Counted from the first letter of the stretch, positions 1 through 5,401 are shown. The stretch is 16,091 bases of DNA from Clostridium sp. 27_14 (GCA_001916035.1 MNRQ01000038.1:1-16091), one strand, 5' to 3'. Notes: generated by a model from the sequence alone, not told the origin. Program-made: numbers and translations.

Positions 1-86
1 TTGAAGACATAAAAGACATACAAGGTCTAAGAAAATATACAATAGTAGTTGCCACAAATGACATTTATGTAGAAGAAATAGTATAA
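1..86 (+). CDS. 3' end of an unidentified gene
   Basis: An open frame runs in from the left edge and stops with TAA at 84-86. The 27 visible residues end in VVATNDIYVEEIV. Too little is present to name a family. A strong terminator starts 25 bases after the stop, which supports this being the real end of a rightward gene rather than chance. Confidence 0.55.
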   Translation, partial: EDIKDIQGLRKYTIVVATNDIYVEEIV

Positions 87-110
87 GGTGTTTTCATACA
101 AAACCAAATA

Positions 111-162
111 AAAGCTTAATAGTAAAGATACGAAAAATATCTACTGTTAGGCTTTATTTTTA
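111..162 (+). terminator. Rho-independent terminator of the left-edge gene
   Basis: Bases 111-129 pair with 139-155 in a long stem. It has two G-U pairs and a two-base bulge (125-126), a 9-base loop, and a T-rich run at 153-162 directly after. It separates the left-edge gene from the leader of the DGR target gene. Confidence 0.8.
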
Positions 163-221
163 GTTTGTTTCTATATTTTATGGAAAATACTAAAAAGGTA
201 CATTTTAAATTATATATTTTT

Positions 222-244
222 TTATTAAGTTATAAACTTAATAA
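222..244. repeat. Palindrome copy 1 upstream of target promoter
   Basis: TTATTAAGTT and AACTTAATAA form perfect 10-bp arms around ATA. The 23-bp element is the exact reverse complement of the one at 376-398. It lies about 90 bp upstream of the predicted promoter. The rest of the gap 163-428 is A/T-rich sequence with no coding potential that I can see. Confidence 0.7.
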
Positions 245-330
245 AAAAATAAAAACGTAGCAAAGCTAATAAAATTAAGAAAAAATGAAAATTTTGTCGA
301 AAAATATTTTTAAAAAATATAAAAAAGATA

Positions 331-359
331 TTGCATTTTTTGTTGGTATATGATATAAA
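331..359 (+). promoter_or_regulatory. Candidate sigma-A promoter of the DGR target gene
   Basis: The -35 is TTGCAT (331-336), followed by a 17-bp spacer and -10 TATAAA (354-359). TG at 351-352 makes it an extended -10, which can offset the weak -35. Transcription would start near 366, giving a leader of about 60 bases that contains the second palindrome. Confidence 0.5.
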
Positions 360-375
360 ATTGAATATACAATAA

Positions 376-398
376 TTATTAAGTTTATAACTTAATAA
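376..398. repeat. Palindrome copy 2 in the target gene 5' leader
   Basis: The same 10-bp arms as at 222-244 occur here with loop TAT, so this is the inverted copy. The arms extend to 12 bp (374-400). The element lies between the predicted transcription start and the AGGAGG ribosome site at 415-420. It could act as an operator or form an mRNA hairpin close to the ribosome site. Confidence 0.65.
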
Positions 399-428
399 TT
401 AAAAAAATAATAGTAGGAGGAAAAACAA

Positions 429-2147
429 ATGCAAAAAAGAAGTGGAAACACAAGAGGAATCACACTAATAGCACTAGTAATAACAATAATAGTATTACTA
501 ATACTAGCAGGTGTAACAATTAATGCTTTAAGTGGAGACAATGGAATATTAAAAAGAGCAACAGAAGCAAAACAAAAAACATCACAAGCACAAAAAGACG
601 AAGAAGATGCATTAGCTACAATGGTGGATGCAATAAATGGGGCAGTACCATCACAAGATGGATATTCTGAATCAAAGAAGGTAAATAGTCCTAAAGTTAC
701 AAGAGGAATGATACCAGTAAAATGGGTAAGTAACAATTGGGTAGTATGTTCAGAAGATGATACAGAATGGTATAATTATGGTTCAAAACAATGGGCAAAT
801 GTAATGTTAAGTGATGGAACATATAAAGCAGATACAGTAAAAGTAGGACAAGTAGTAGAAGAAAAAGATTTAGGAAGTATGTATGTATGGATACCAAGAT
901 ATGCATATCAAATAGCAGGAGAAAAGAATATAAAAGTAACATTCTTAAAAGGAAATTCTAATGAAGGTGTAGATGGGGTTAAATATACAACAGATCAAAG
1001 TACAGATACAACAAAAACAGCAATAGTACATCCAGGATTTAATTTAGGAGGAACACAATTAAGAGGATTTTGGACAGCAAAATTTGAAGCTAGTGGAACA
1101 AATAAAGATGGAAAAGCTGTAGGAAATGCAAGCAGTTCATCAGGATCAGAACAATATGCGCCTGATAGTACAACAATAGCAAAGAGTTTACCAAATAAAA
1201 TAAGTTGGAGACATGTGTCTATAGGAGAATCAGAAAAACGTAGTATGGATATAGCTACTACAGCAAAATCAAGCTTTGGATTAACAAATGGAACAAGTCA
1301 TTTGATAAAAAATAGTGAATGGGGAGCAGTTGCTTATTTATGCTATAGTGATTATGGAAGTGTACCAATGACAAATGGAACTGGAACATTAGTTAGCAAT
1401 AGCCACTGGTATGATTTATATACAGGACAAGGACCAAAATCATCTACAGATGAAGGATATTATAGTTATGATGCATCACATAATTACAGTACATCAAATG
1501 GGGTGTTATCAAGTACAACAGGAAATGTAACAGGTATATATGATATGGCAGGAGGAGCATGGGAAAGAGTAGCAGGATATTTGGATAATGGTAATGGAAA
1601 TTTAGATACTTATGGAAAAAGTGCAGATGAAAGTGTAAAATATTTTGAAAACGGAAAATTAAATTCAGCATATACAAGTATATGGGATTCATATGAAGTA
1701 AGTGATGAAGAAAAGAATAATTCAGTTACGTTAACTGATGGAACAACAGTAACAGGATTATGGGATTGGAATAAGAGATCTAGTAATTACCAAGAAGCAA
1801 GATTAAAACTTACAAAATATAATTTTGAACAAATGGCTAAACATAAGGGAATAGGAGTAAATGAAGTTTCAAGTAGTTTCTCATTTTATGCACCATATTC
1901 ACCAGGAACAGCAAATAATTCACAACCATGGGGATGGTTTACAACAGTTGCAGAAGCAACAGCAGGCACACAAAAGTTAGCTACAACGTGGGATAACGAC
2001 TATGTGCTAATAGGACATTTGGCTATACCGTTTGTCCTACGCGGTGGCGGTTGTAGCGACGGCAGCGGTGCTGGTGTGTTGTTTTCATACTTTACTGGCG
2101 GCGACCCTGGCGGCGACGACGGGTTCCGCGCGGTGGTGGTCGTGTAG
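429..2147 (+). CDS. DGR target: pilin-like leader plus FGE/C-type-lectin-like variable protein
   Basis: This 572-residue protein is the one the DGR diversifies. A short basic leader ends at R9-G10, followed by ITLIALVITIIVLLILAG, a type III (prepilin) signal and membrane helix cleaved after G10; mature position 5 is Ala, not the usual Glu. Residues 40-70 are a charged helix. The body (about 95-572) has MYVWIPRYAY (151-160), LRGFWTAKFE (211-220), NSEWGAVAYL (295-304) and GIYDMAGGAWE (369-379), which resemble the formylglycine-generating-enzyme (sulfatase-modifying) fold used by many DGR targets. The VR covers about residues 531-572 and ends GFRAVVVV, like other DGR C-type-lectin targets. The ATG at 429 follows AGGAGG by 8 bases. 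Inference: an exported, pilus- or pseudopilus-linked binding protein with a variable ligand surface. An enzymatic role is unlikely. The ligand cannot be read from sequence. Confidence 0.9.
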   Translation: MQKRSGNTRGITLIALVITIIVLLILAGVTINALSGDNGILKRATEAKQKTSQAQKDEEDALATMVDAINGAVPSQDGYSESKKVNSPKVTRGMIPVKWVSNNWVVCSEDDTEWYNYGSKQWANVMLSDGTYKADTVKVGQVVEEKDLGSMYVWIPRYAYQIAGEKNIKVTFLKGNSNEGVDGVKYTTDQSTDTTKTAIVHPGFNLGGTQLRGFWTAKFEASGTNKDGKAVGNASSSSGSEQYAPDSTTIAKSLPNKISWRHVSIGESEKRSMDIATTAKSSFGLTNGTSHLIKNSEWGAVAYLCYSDYGSVPMTNGTGTLVSNSHWYDLYTGQGPKSSTDEGYYSYDASHNYSTSNGVLSSTTGNVTGIYDMAGGAWERVAGYLDNGNGNLDTYGKSADESVKYFENGKLNSAYTSIWDSYEVSDEEKNNSVTLTDGTTVTGLWDWNKRSSNYQEARLKLTKYNFEQMAKHKGIGVNEVSSSFSFYAPYSPGTANNSQPWGWFTTVAEATAGTQKLATTWDNDYVLIGHLAIPFVLRGGGCSDGSGAGVLFSYFTGGDPGGDDGFRAVVVV

Positions 2148-2152
2148 CACTT
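2018..2152 (+). repeat. DGR variable repeat (VR)
   Basis: These 135 bases align without gaps to 2382-2516 (offset 364). There are 22 differences. Of these, 21 are at TR adenines (15 A to G, 5 A to T, 1 A to C) and one is T2500 in TR versus G2136 here. The last substituted adenine position is 2118. From 2119 to 2152 only the T/G difference occurs, which marks the initiation-of-mutagenic-homing (IMH) part. The repeat includes the target stop codon (2145-2147). It is much richer in G and C than its surroundings. Confidence 0.95.
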
Positions 2153-2256
2153 TAAAATAGTGACTTAAAACTTAAGCCCCTTTATTCGGCACAAATTAGA
2201 ATAGCAGATATGATAAAATACGGGAAAGAATATTAAAATGTAAAAACAATTCAAAT

Positions 2257-2297
2257 ACTTAGCATATTTGAAATTGAAAATTTTAAATATGCTAAGT
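2257..2297. other. Long hairpin between VR and TR
   Basis: ACTTAGCATATTT (2257-2269) pairs perfectly with 2285-2297, and the stem extends inward with A-U and G-U pairs. No T-run follows on the + strand, so it is not a good + terminator. Target mRNA could therefore read through into the TR. It could instead protect the 3' end of the target mRNA or be part of the template RNA. Confidence 0.5.
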
Positions 2298-2304
2298 AAA
2301 TTAT

Positions 2305-2327
2305 AAAAAAATGGGTGCGTAGCACCC
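2305..2327 (-). terminator. Minus-strand terminator between TR and target gene
   Basis: GGGTGC (2313-2318) and GCACCC (2322-2327) close a 3-base loop. Read on the - strand the stem is followed by a run of seven T (complement of 2305-2311). It would stop leftward transcription escaping from the RT operon before it runs antisense into the target gene. Confidence 0.6.
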
Positions 2328-2332
2328 GAATT

Positions 2333-2362
2333 TTGAAATAGATTTCATAATAACATTTATAT
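2333..2362 (+). promoter_or_regulatory. Weak candidate promoter for TR RNA
   Basis: TTGAAA (2333-2338) is followed by A/T-rich -10-like hexamers at 17-18 bp spacing (TTTATA 2356-2361 or TTATAT 2357-2362). Start would be near 2369, a few bases before the TR. The -10 match is poor, and read-through from the target gene is an equally good source of TR RNA. Confidence 0.25.
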
Positions 2363-2381
2363 AGATTAGGGATTAAACTGT

Positions 2382-2516
2382 TTTGGCTAAACCGTTTGTC
2401 AAACGCGGTGGCAATTGTAACAACGGCAGCAATGCTGGTGTGTTGTATTCAAACATTACTAACGGCAACCCTAACAACAACAACGGGTTCCGCGCGGTGT
2501 TGGTCGTGTAGCACTT
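2382..2516 (+). ncRNA. DGR template repeat (TR)
   Basis: This is the non-coding donor copy of the VR. Read in the VR frame it has eleven Asn codons (AAC/AAT), two AAA Lys codons and a TAT. AAY codons can never mutate to a stop, which is the usual TR design. All eleven Asn, both Lys, the Tyr and one Ile codon differ in the VR. The TR holds 35 adenines, of which 21 are changed in the VR; the two in the 3' end (2510, 2513) are unchanged. Because the variable bases are A on the + strand, the template RNA must be transcribed rightwards, opposite to the RT gene. The 3' end (2485-2516) corresponds to IMH* with T2500. Confidence 0.95.
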
Positions 2517-2517
2517 C

Positions 2518-2592
2518 GATACACAAAGAAACATAGAGGTTTCTATCTCAGATGGGCAGAGCTTTACGGAGACTGCCGAGTAGATTTGTATC
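2518..2592 (+). ncRNA. Folded RNA segment directly 3' of TR
   Basis: GATACA(C)AA (2518-2526) pairs with TTTGTATC (2585-2592), closing a junction with two arms. One arm is 2527-2532 with 2539-2544. The other is 2547-2549 with 2578-2580, continuing as GGCAG (2555-2559) with CTGCC (2573-2577). In the Bordetella phage DGR, RNA just 3' of TR is needed to recruit and prime the RT/Avd complex. This segment sits in the same place and probably has the same role. The pairing was found by eye. Confidence 0.55.
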
Positions 2593-2700
2593 AAAGAAGT
2601 TTAATTCCTTTGGTATAAGCGGAAAATGTTCTTATATCATAAACACATAAACAGTATTCTTTGTTTTAGTAGTAAAATGGCGAAAATCCAAGAATATGCA

Positions 2701-2738
2701 AATTAAAAATGTGTAGTGTCTACTACACATTTTTAATT
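2701..2738. terminator. Bidirectional terminator between TR RNA and RT operon
   Basis: Perfect 17-bp arms (2701-2717 and 2722-2738) enclose loop GTCT. The inner stem ATGTGTAGT is flanked by an A-tract on one side and a T-tract on the other, so it can terminate transcripts from both strands. It lies 13 bases beyond the RT stop and would set the 3' end of TR RNA near 2738. Confidence 0.75.
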
Positions 2739-2751
2739 AATAAAAGTTAAC

Positions 2752-3867
2752 TTATAGATTATGATTAATATCTGATTCAATTAAATTTATTAATTCTAAC
2801 TCAACTTTTGAAAAATAATCAGTGTTAAAGAGAAAATTACATTTATTTAATACTGCATTTTGCAGTTTATGAGAGTTACAATGAGAAGCATGTCCAAGCC
2901 AAGAATTAATGGATTGTATAGTGTTTTTCATGTCTAAATCTTTTTTTAAGTATTGCTTGTTCCATTTTTTTACGTTTCTTTTTATTTTCTTTTTGCTAGA
3001 TAAACGTAATAAACTGTGAGTAGTAAAAATTCTATAACCACAAAAATTAACGCCCATTTTATATGGATAATATCTGGATTTGTCATTTAGTTTTAAATGT
3101 AATGTTGAATCTAAAAAAGATTCGATTTTTGCTTTTATTTCTATACATTCTTTTTTATTGTGCAGTAAAAGTATAAAATCATCCATATACCTAGTATAAT
3201 TTGGTATTTTTAAAGTACGTTTTACAAATTGGTCTAGTTCATTTAAGTAAATGTTAGCAAAAAATTGACTTGTATAGTTGCCAATTGGAATACCAATTGT
3301 ATCATTTGCTTTCCTACCATCAAAAATTAAGAGTTTAGTAAAGTCTAAAAGGGCTTTATCAGAAATATATTTTTTCATAATATTAAATAAGATATAAGGA
3401 TCTATGCTATAAAAAAATTTTCTAATGTCACATTTTAAAACCCAAAAATCACCATGGTTTCTTTTAAAGATTCGCATTTGATTTTGTACATTTAAGACTG
3501 CTTTATGTGTTCCTTTATCAGTTAGACATGCATAAGTAGTATTAATAAATTTGGGAACAATATAAGGTTTTATAAATTCTTCAATATACCATTGATGTAC
3601 GATTCTATCAACATAAGGAAGAGCTTTTATTAATCTTTCTTTGGGTTCATATACTTTGAAGTTATAGTAATTACCTAAATGATATTTTTTGTTTTTTATA
3701 TTGTTTAATAGATTTATGATATTATTTTCTAAGTTTATTTCAAATTTAATGACTTCATTTTTGTAAGTCTTATGTGCTTTAGCACGTTTGTGGGCTTCTA
3801 AAAGTTTTCCAAAAGTTAAATTTTTATAAAAACAGTTTTTTATTTTTTTAGGCATGATGAAATCCAC
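2752..3867 (-). CDS. DGR reverse transcriptase
   Basis: The up to 371-residue protein copies TR RNA into adenine-mutagenised cDNA that replaces the VR. Visible RT motifs: fingers around ALPYVDRIVHQWYIEEFI (82-99), LKCDIRKFF with catalytic D147 (144-152), IGIPIGNYTSQFFANIYLN (191-209) and YMDD (227-230). The GxxxSQ form (G196, S200, Q201) in place of the QGxxxSP of most RTs is the signature of DGR enzymes. No maturase, endonuclease or RNase H domain follows. The longest frame starts at GTG (3867), only 1 base after AGGAG and inside avd (28-nt overlap). ATG at 3855 (MPKKIK) is 13 bases from AGGAG and is the more likely start. Translational coupling to avd is likely. It is last in the MutS-like/avd/RT operon and convergent with TR. 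Confidence 0.95.
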   Translation of the reverse strand: MDFIMPKKIKNCFYKNLTFGKLLEAHKRAKAHKTYKNEVIKFEINLENNIINLLNNIKNKKYHLGNYYNFKVYEPKERLIKALPYVDRIVHQWYIEEFIKPYIVPKFINTTYACLTDKGTHKAVLNVQNQMRIFKRNHGDFWVLKCDIRKFFYSIDPYILFNIMKKYISDKALLDFTKLLIFDGRKANDTIGIPIGNYTSQFFANIYLNELDQFVKRTLKIPNYTRYMDDFILLLHNKKECIEIKAKIESFLDSTLHLKLNDKSRYYPYKMGVNFCGYRIFTTHSLLRLSSKKKIKRNVKKWNKQYLKKDLDMKNTIQSINSWLGHASHCNSHKLQNAVLNKCNFLFNTDYFSKVELELINLIESDINHNL

Positions 3868-4193
3868 GCTCCTAACATGTTACAAATATCTGTTATGTGA
3901 GTACACCATACTTGATAATTTTGTAAGGAGATGTATTTATATTTATAGGAAATTCGTATATGTACTTTTAATATATTTAAGTGAATGTCAAGTTCATTAA
4001 GATATTTTAGCTTTTCTTGTTTATTAAAAACTTTTATTGCATACATTAATAAGCGTAGTCCACTATATAAAGAGCTCTTAATTTCTTTTACAAGAGCAAA
4101 ATTTTCGGATTTAGGATATTTTCTGACTAAGTCATTAGTATAATAAATTAATTCTAGATATTTTTGATAAATAGCTAAATTGCTTTTTTCCAT
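3840..4193 (-). CDS. avd: Avd-type DGR accessory protein (four-helix bundle)
   Basis: This 117-residue all-helical protein is close to the length of known Avd proteins. Family-like landmarks are IYQKYLELIYYTNDLVRKYPK (8-28), LNELDIHLNILKVHIRISY (65-83), and ISLQNYQVWCTHITDICNMLGAW ending near 111. Avd forms a basic barrel-shaped pentamer that binds the RT and the template RNA and is essential for mutagenic homing. The sequence is rich in Lys/Arg, as expected for a nucleic-acid binder. ATG 4193 lies 2 bases after the stop of the upstream gene, with GAAAGGGG 9 bases before the start. Its 3' end overlaps the start of the RT gene, so the three genes are tightly coupled. Confidence 0.88.
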   Translation of the reverse strand: MEKSNLAIYQKYLELIYYTNDLVRKYPKSENFALVKEIKSSLYSGLRLLMYAIKVFNKQEKLKYLNELDIHLNILKVHIRISYKYKYISLQNYQVWCTHITDICNMLGAWISSCLKK

Positions 4194-4195
4194 AA

Positions 4196-4618
4196 TTAAG
4201 AACCCCTTTCTATAGTAGAAACTTTTTGCTTAATTTCTTCAATAAAAGAATAAGCTTCTTTTATTGATAATGATTCAGGGTTTACATTTTTAATTTGAGC
4301 TAATAAAGAATTAATATTAGTATCAATAGAGTAGTCAGAAATAGAAAAAGTTTCTTTTTTAGTGGTGTCTACTATTTTAAAATGGTAATTTGATAATTTT
4401 AGTAGATTAGAATACTTTTCTAAAGATTGAATTGGAAAACCACATTTTACAATAGTTTCATTTAGATTTGTAAGTTTTAGATTTAAAATATTTGATGCAA
4501 TTATAGCATCTTGATCAATACAAATAAAAAACAATCCAGCTTTGAATAAATATAAAGTATTGTTATTAGTTTCTTCATTTGCTTTTAATGATATATAAGT
4601 ATCATATAATTTACTCAT
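4196..4618 (-). CDS. MutS domain-I-like DGR accessory protein
   Basis: This 140-residue protein is first in the DGR enzyme operon. Its order of elements follows the N-terminal mismatch-recognition domain of MutS: YDTYISLK (5-12), TLYLFKAGLFFICID (21-35) matching the MutS 'LLFFRxGDFYELF' strand, ASNILNLKLT (41-50), IVKCGFPIQSLEKY (56-69) matching 'PMCGVPYHALDxY', and NYHFKIVDTT (77-86). Residues 110-133 resemble the segment where MutS domain I ends. It has no connector, clamp or ATPase domain. In the Phe-X-Glu mismatch motif the Phe position is kept (F30) but Glu is Ile (I32). MutS-like accessory genes have, as I recall, been noted in some DGRs; function is unknown. Inference: it helps the mutated cDNA/VR heteroduplex form or escape repair. 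ATG 4618 follows AAAGGAGG by 5 bases. Confidence 0.7.
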   Translation of the reverse strand: MSKLYDTYISLKANEETNNNTLYLFKAGLFFICIDQDAIIASNILNLKLTNLNETIVKCGFPIQSLEKYSNLLKLSNYHFKIVDTTKKETFSISDYSIDTNINSLLAQIKNVNPESLSIKEAYSFIEEIKQKVSTIERGS

Positions 4619-4648
4619 GATATCCTCCTTTGTAAATAATTTAAAAAC

Positions 4649-4677
4649 ATTATATTACAAATAATGGAAAAAAGCAA
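4649..4677 (-). promoter_or_regulatory. Promoter of the DGR accessory/RT operon
   Basis: On the - strand, TTGCTT (4677-4672), a 17-bp spacer and a perfect TATAAT (4654-4649) form a strong sigma-A-type promoter. It lies about 30 bases upstream of the MutS-like gene's ATG. The enzyme operon therefore has its own promoter, separate from the target gene. Confidence 0.75.
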
Positions 4678-4681
4678 TAAA

Positions 4682-4717
4682 AAGAATGTAGAAAAATAGA
4701 GAAGAATGTAGAAAAAT
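4682..4717. repeat. 16-bp direct repeat with 20-bp period next to the DGR promoter
   Basis: AAGAATGTAGAAAAAT occurs at 4682-4697 and again at 4702-4717. The first copy ends 4 bp upstream of the -35 of the leftward promoter. A period of about two helical turns next to a -35 is typical of an activator or repressor site, so DGR expression may be controlled here. Confidence 0.6.
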
Positions 4718-4751
4718 GGAAAAAACTAGTAGTACCAATGATTTCCAATAT

Positions 4752-4765
4752 TTTCAAATTTGAAA
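4752..4765. repeat. 14-bp palindrome in the divergent intergenic region
   Basis: TTTCAAATTTGAAA is perfectly symmetric and lies between the two divergent promoters of the 4619-4961 gap. It may be an operator. In such A/T-rich DNA a chance palindrome is also possible. Confidence 0.35.
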
Positions 4766-4800
4766 TTATAAGTAAAAGTTAGAATAATTGATTAATAATG

Positions 4801-4833
4801 AAAGTATATTTATAGTTTAAACTCATATACTTT
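4801..4833. repeat. Nested inverted repeat in the divergent intergenic region
   Basis: AAAGTATA (4801-4808) and TATACTTT (4826-4833) enclose a second palindrome, AGTTTAAACT (4814-4823). The nested symmetry suggests a protein-binding site upstream of the 4962 gene. No reading frame covers it. Confidence 0.4.
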
Positions 4834-4899
4834 ATTAAGGTTTAATTTAGTTTAAAAGAAACAAAAAATGACAAAAAATTGTACTTATACTTTGAGTTT

Positions 4900-4928
4900 T
4901 TGTGATTTTTTTGCGTTATAACTATAAA
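4900..4928 (+). promoter_or_regulatory. Promoter of the 76-residue gene
   Basis: TTGTGA (4900-4905), a 17-bp spacer and TATAAA (4923-4928) lie 34 bases before the ATG at 4962. The spacer is T-rich. Confidence 0.5.
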
Positions 4929-4961
4929 AAAACCAAAAAAATTAGAAAGGAATGAAGTTTT

Positions 4962-5192
4962 ATGGAGCGAGATTTTAATAATTTTCCACCCTATTTAGAT
5001 TTTTCTATGTCACAACAAAATGAATTTAATGATTTGTATCGTGATCAAATGTTTAATCCGATTATGCAGTATGAACAAGCATATAGTTATTATAAATATC
5101 TGTGTATGCAAATGGAGTATAAGTTAAAGTGTAAAGAATACGAAAGAATTTGTGGAAATAAAAACAATAGTGAAAATAAAACTGTGCGCTAA
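4962..5192 (+). CDS. Small Tyr/Met-rich protein of unknown function
   Basis: This 76-residue protein is not recognised. It has no signal peptide or membrane segment. The middle (residues 30-60) is rich in Tyr, Met and Gln with several Cys, and is probably helical (MQYEQAYSYYKYLCMQMEY). The end is Asn/Lys-rich and likely disordered. The composition recalls small spore-coat-type proteins of Clostridia, but I see no family motif, so that is only a guess. ATG 4962 has AAAGGA 10 bases upstream and a plausible promoter at 4900-4928, which supports expression. It is a single-gene unit, divergent from the DGR operon; a shared regulator is possible. Confidence 0.65.
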   Translation: MERDFNNFPPYLDFSMSQQNEFNDLYRDQMFNPIMQYEQAYSYYKYLCMQMEYKLKCKEYERICGNKNNSENKTVR

Positions 5193-5201
5193 TAATATTT
5201 A

Positions 5202-5310
5202 GAACAAAAGCGGACATTAATAACATTTGCACTTATTTAGACATTTTAAAGTCTGCGTCTTTGTTCGTGTGCGAAATTTGCAAAGCAAATATCGCGGCAT
5301 TGTTATATTT
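5202..5310 (+). ncRNA. Structured 3' UTR or small RNA candidate
   Basis: GAACAAA (5202-5208) with TTTGTTC (5260-5266), and GCGGAC (5210-5215) with GTCTGC (5251-5256), form a two-part stem closing a 35-base loop. A second hairpin, 5271-5281 with 5285-5295 (one A-A mismatch), follows, then a T-rich run to 5311. The stretch is clearly richer in G/C than its surroundings and has no reading frame. It starts 9 bases after the 76-residue gene, so a 3' UTR element, terminator complex or processed small RNA are all possible. Confidence 0.4.
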
Positions 5311-5312
5311 TT

Positions 5313-5348
5313 ATATTCTAGGAAGTTCAGAGAACTTTCCTAGAATAT
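5313..5348. terminator. Hairpin 1 between convergent genes
   Basis: ATATTCTAGGAAGTT (5313-5327) pairs with 5333-5348 with one bulged base and a short loop. It lies between the convergent genes at 4962 and 5402 and probably ends transcripts from one or both sides. The preceding T-run is on the + strand side only. Confidence 0.5.
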
Positions 5349-5350
5349 GA

Positions 5351-5391
5351 AAAGCTCTATATAAAAACCAAAGGTAATTATATAGAGCTTT
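5351..5391 (-). terminator. Terminator of the 175-residue gene
   Basis: Perfect 14-bp arms (5351-5364 and 5378-5391) enclose a 13-base loop. On the - strand the stem ends in TTTT, 11 bases past the stop of the leftward gene at 5402. Together with hairpin 1 it isolates the two convergent genes. Confidence 0.65.
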
Positions 5392-5401
5392 ATCTCAAGG
5401 A

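Noticed and set aside
222..400. MITE-type mobile element bounded by inverted repeats
   Set aside because: The ends are themselves palindromes, no target-site duplication is clear, and the segment holds a plausible promoter. Regulatory repeats fit better.
697..942. Leu/Ile-rich frames antisense to real genes (this one and similar ones under clpC, lysS and the paralogues)
   Set aside because: They are shadows of A-rich coding strands read backwards. They have no ribosome sites and lie entirely inside well-supported genes.
2257..2297. Plus-strand terminator for the target gene
   Set aside because: The stem is strong but is followed by A-rich, not T-rich, sequence on the + strand. It is kept only as a hairpin of unknown role.
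2373..2594. 73-residue frame on the - strand across the TR
   Set aside because: It is the antisense of the template repeat and its structured tail. The TR is open on the other strand too because of its base composition. No ribosome site was seen and the content is explained by the TR.
2752..3867. Group II intron or retron RT
   Set aside because: There is no maturase or endonuclease domain, no intron RNA and no msr/msd. The GxxxSQ motif plus an adenine-specific TR/VR pair fits a DGR.
4682..4717. CRISPR-like repeat unit
   Set aside because: There are only two 16-bp copies with a 4-bp gap. That is far too short and too few, and no cas genes are present.
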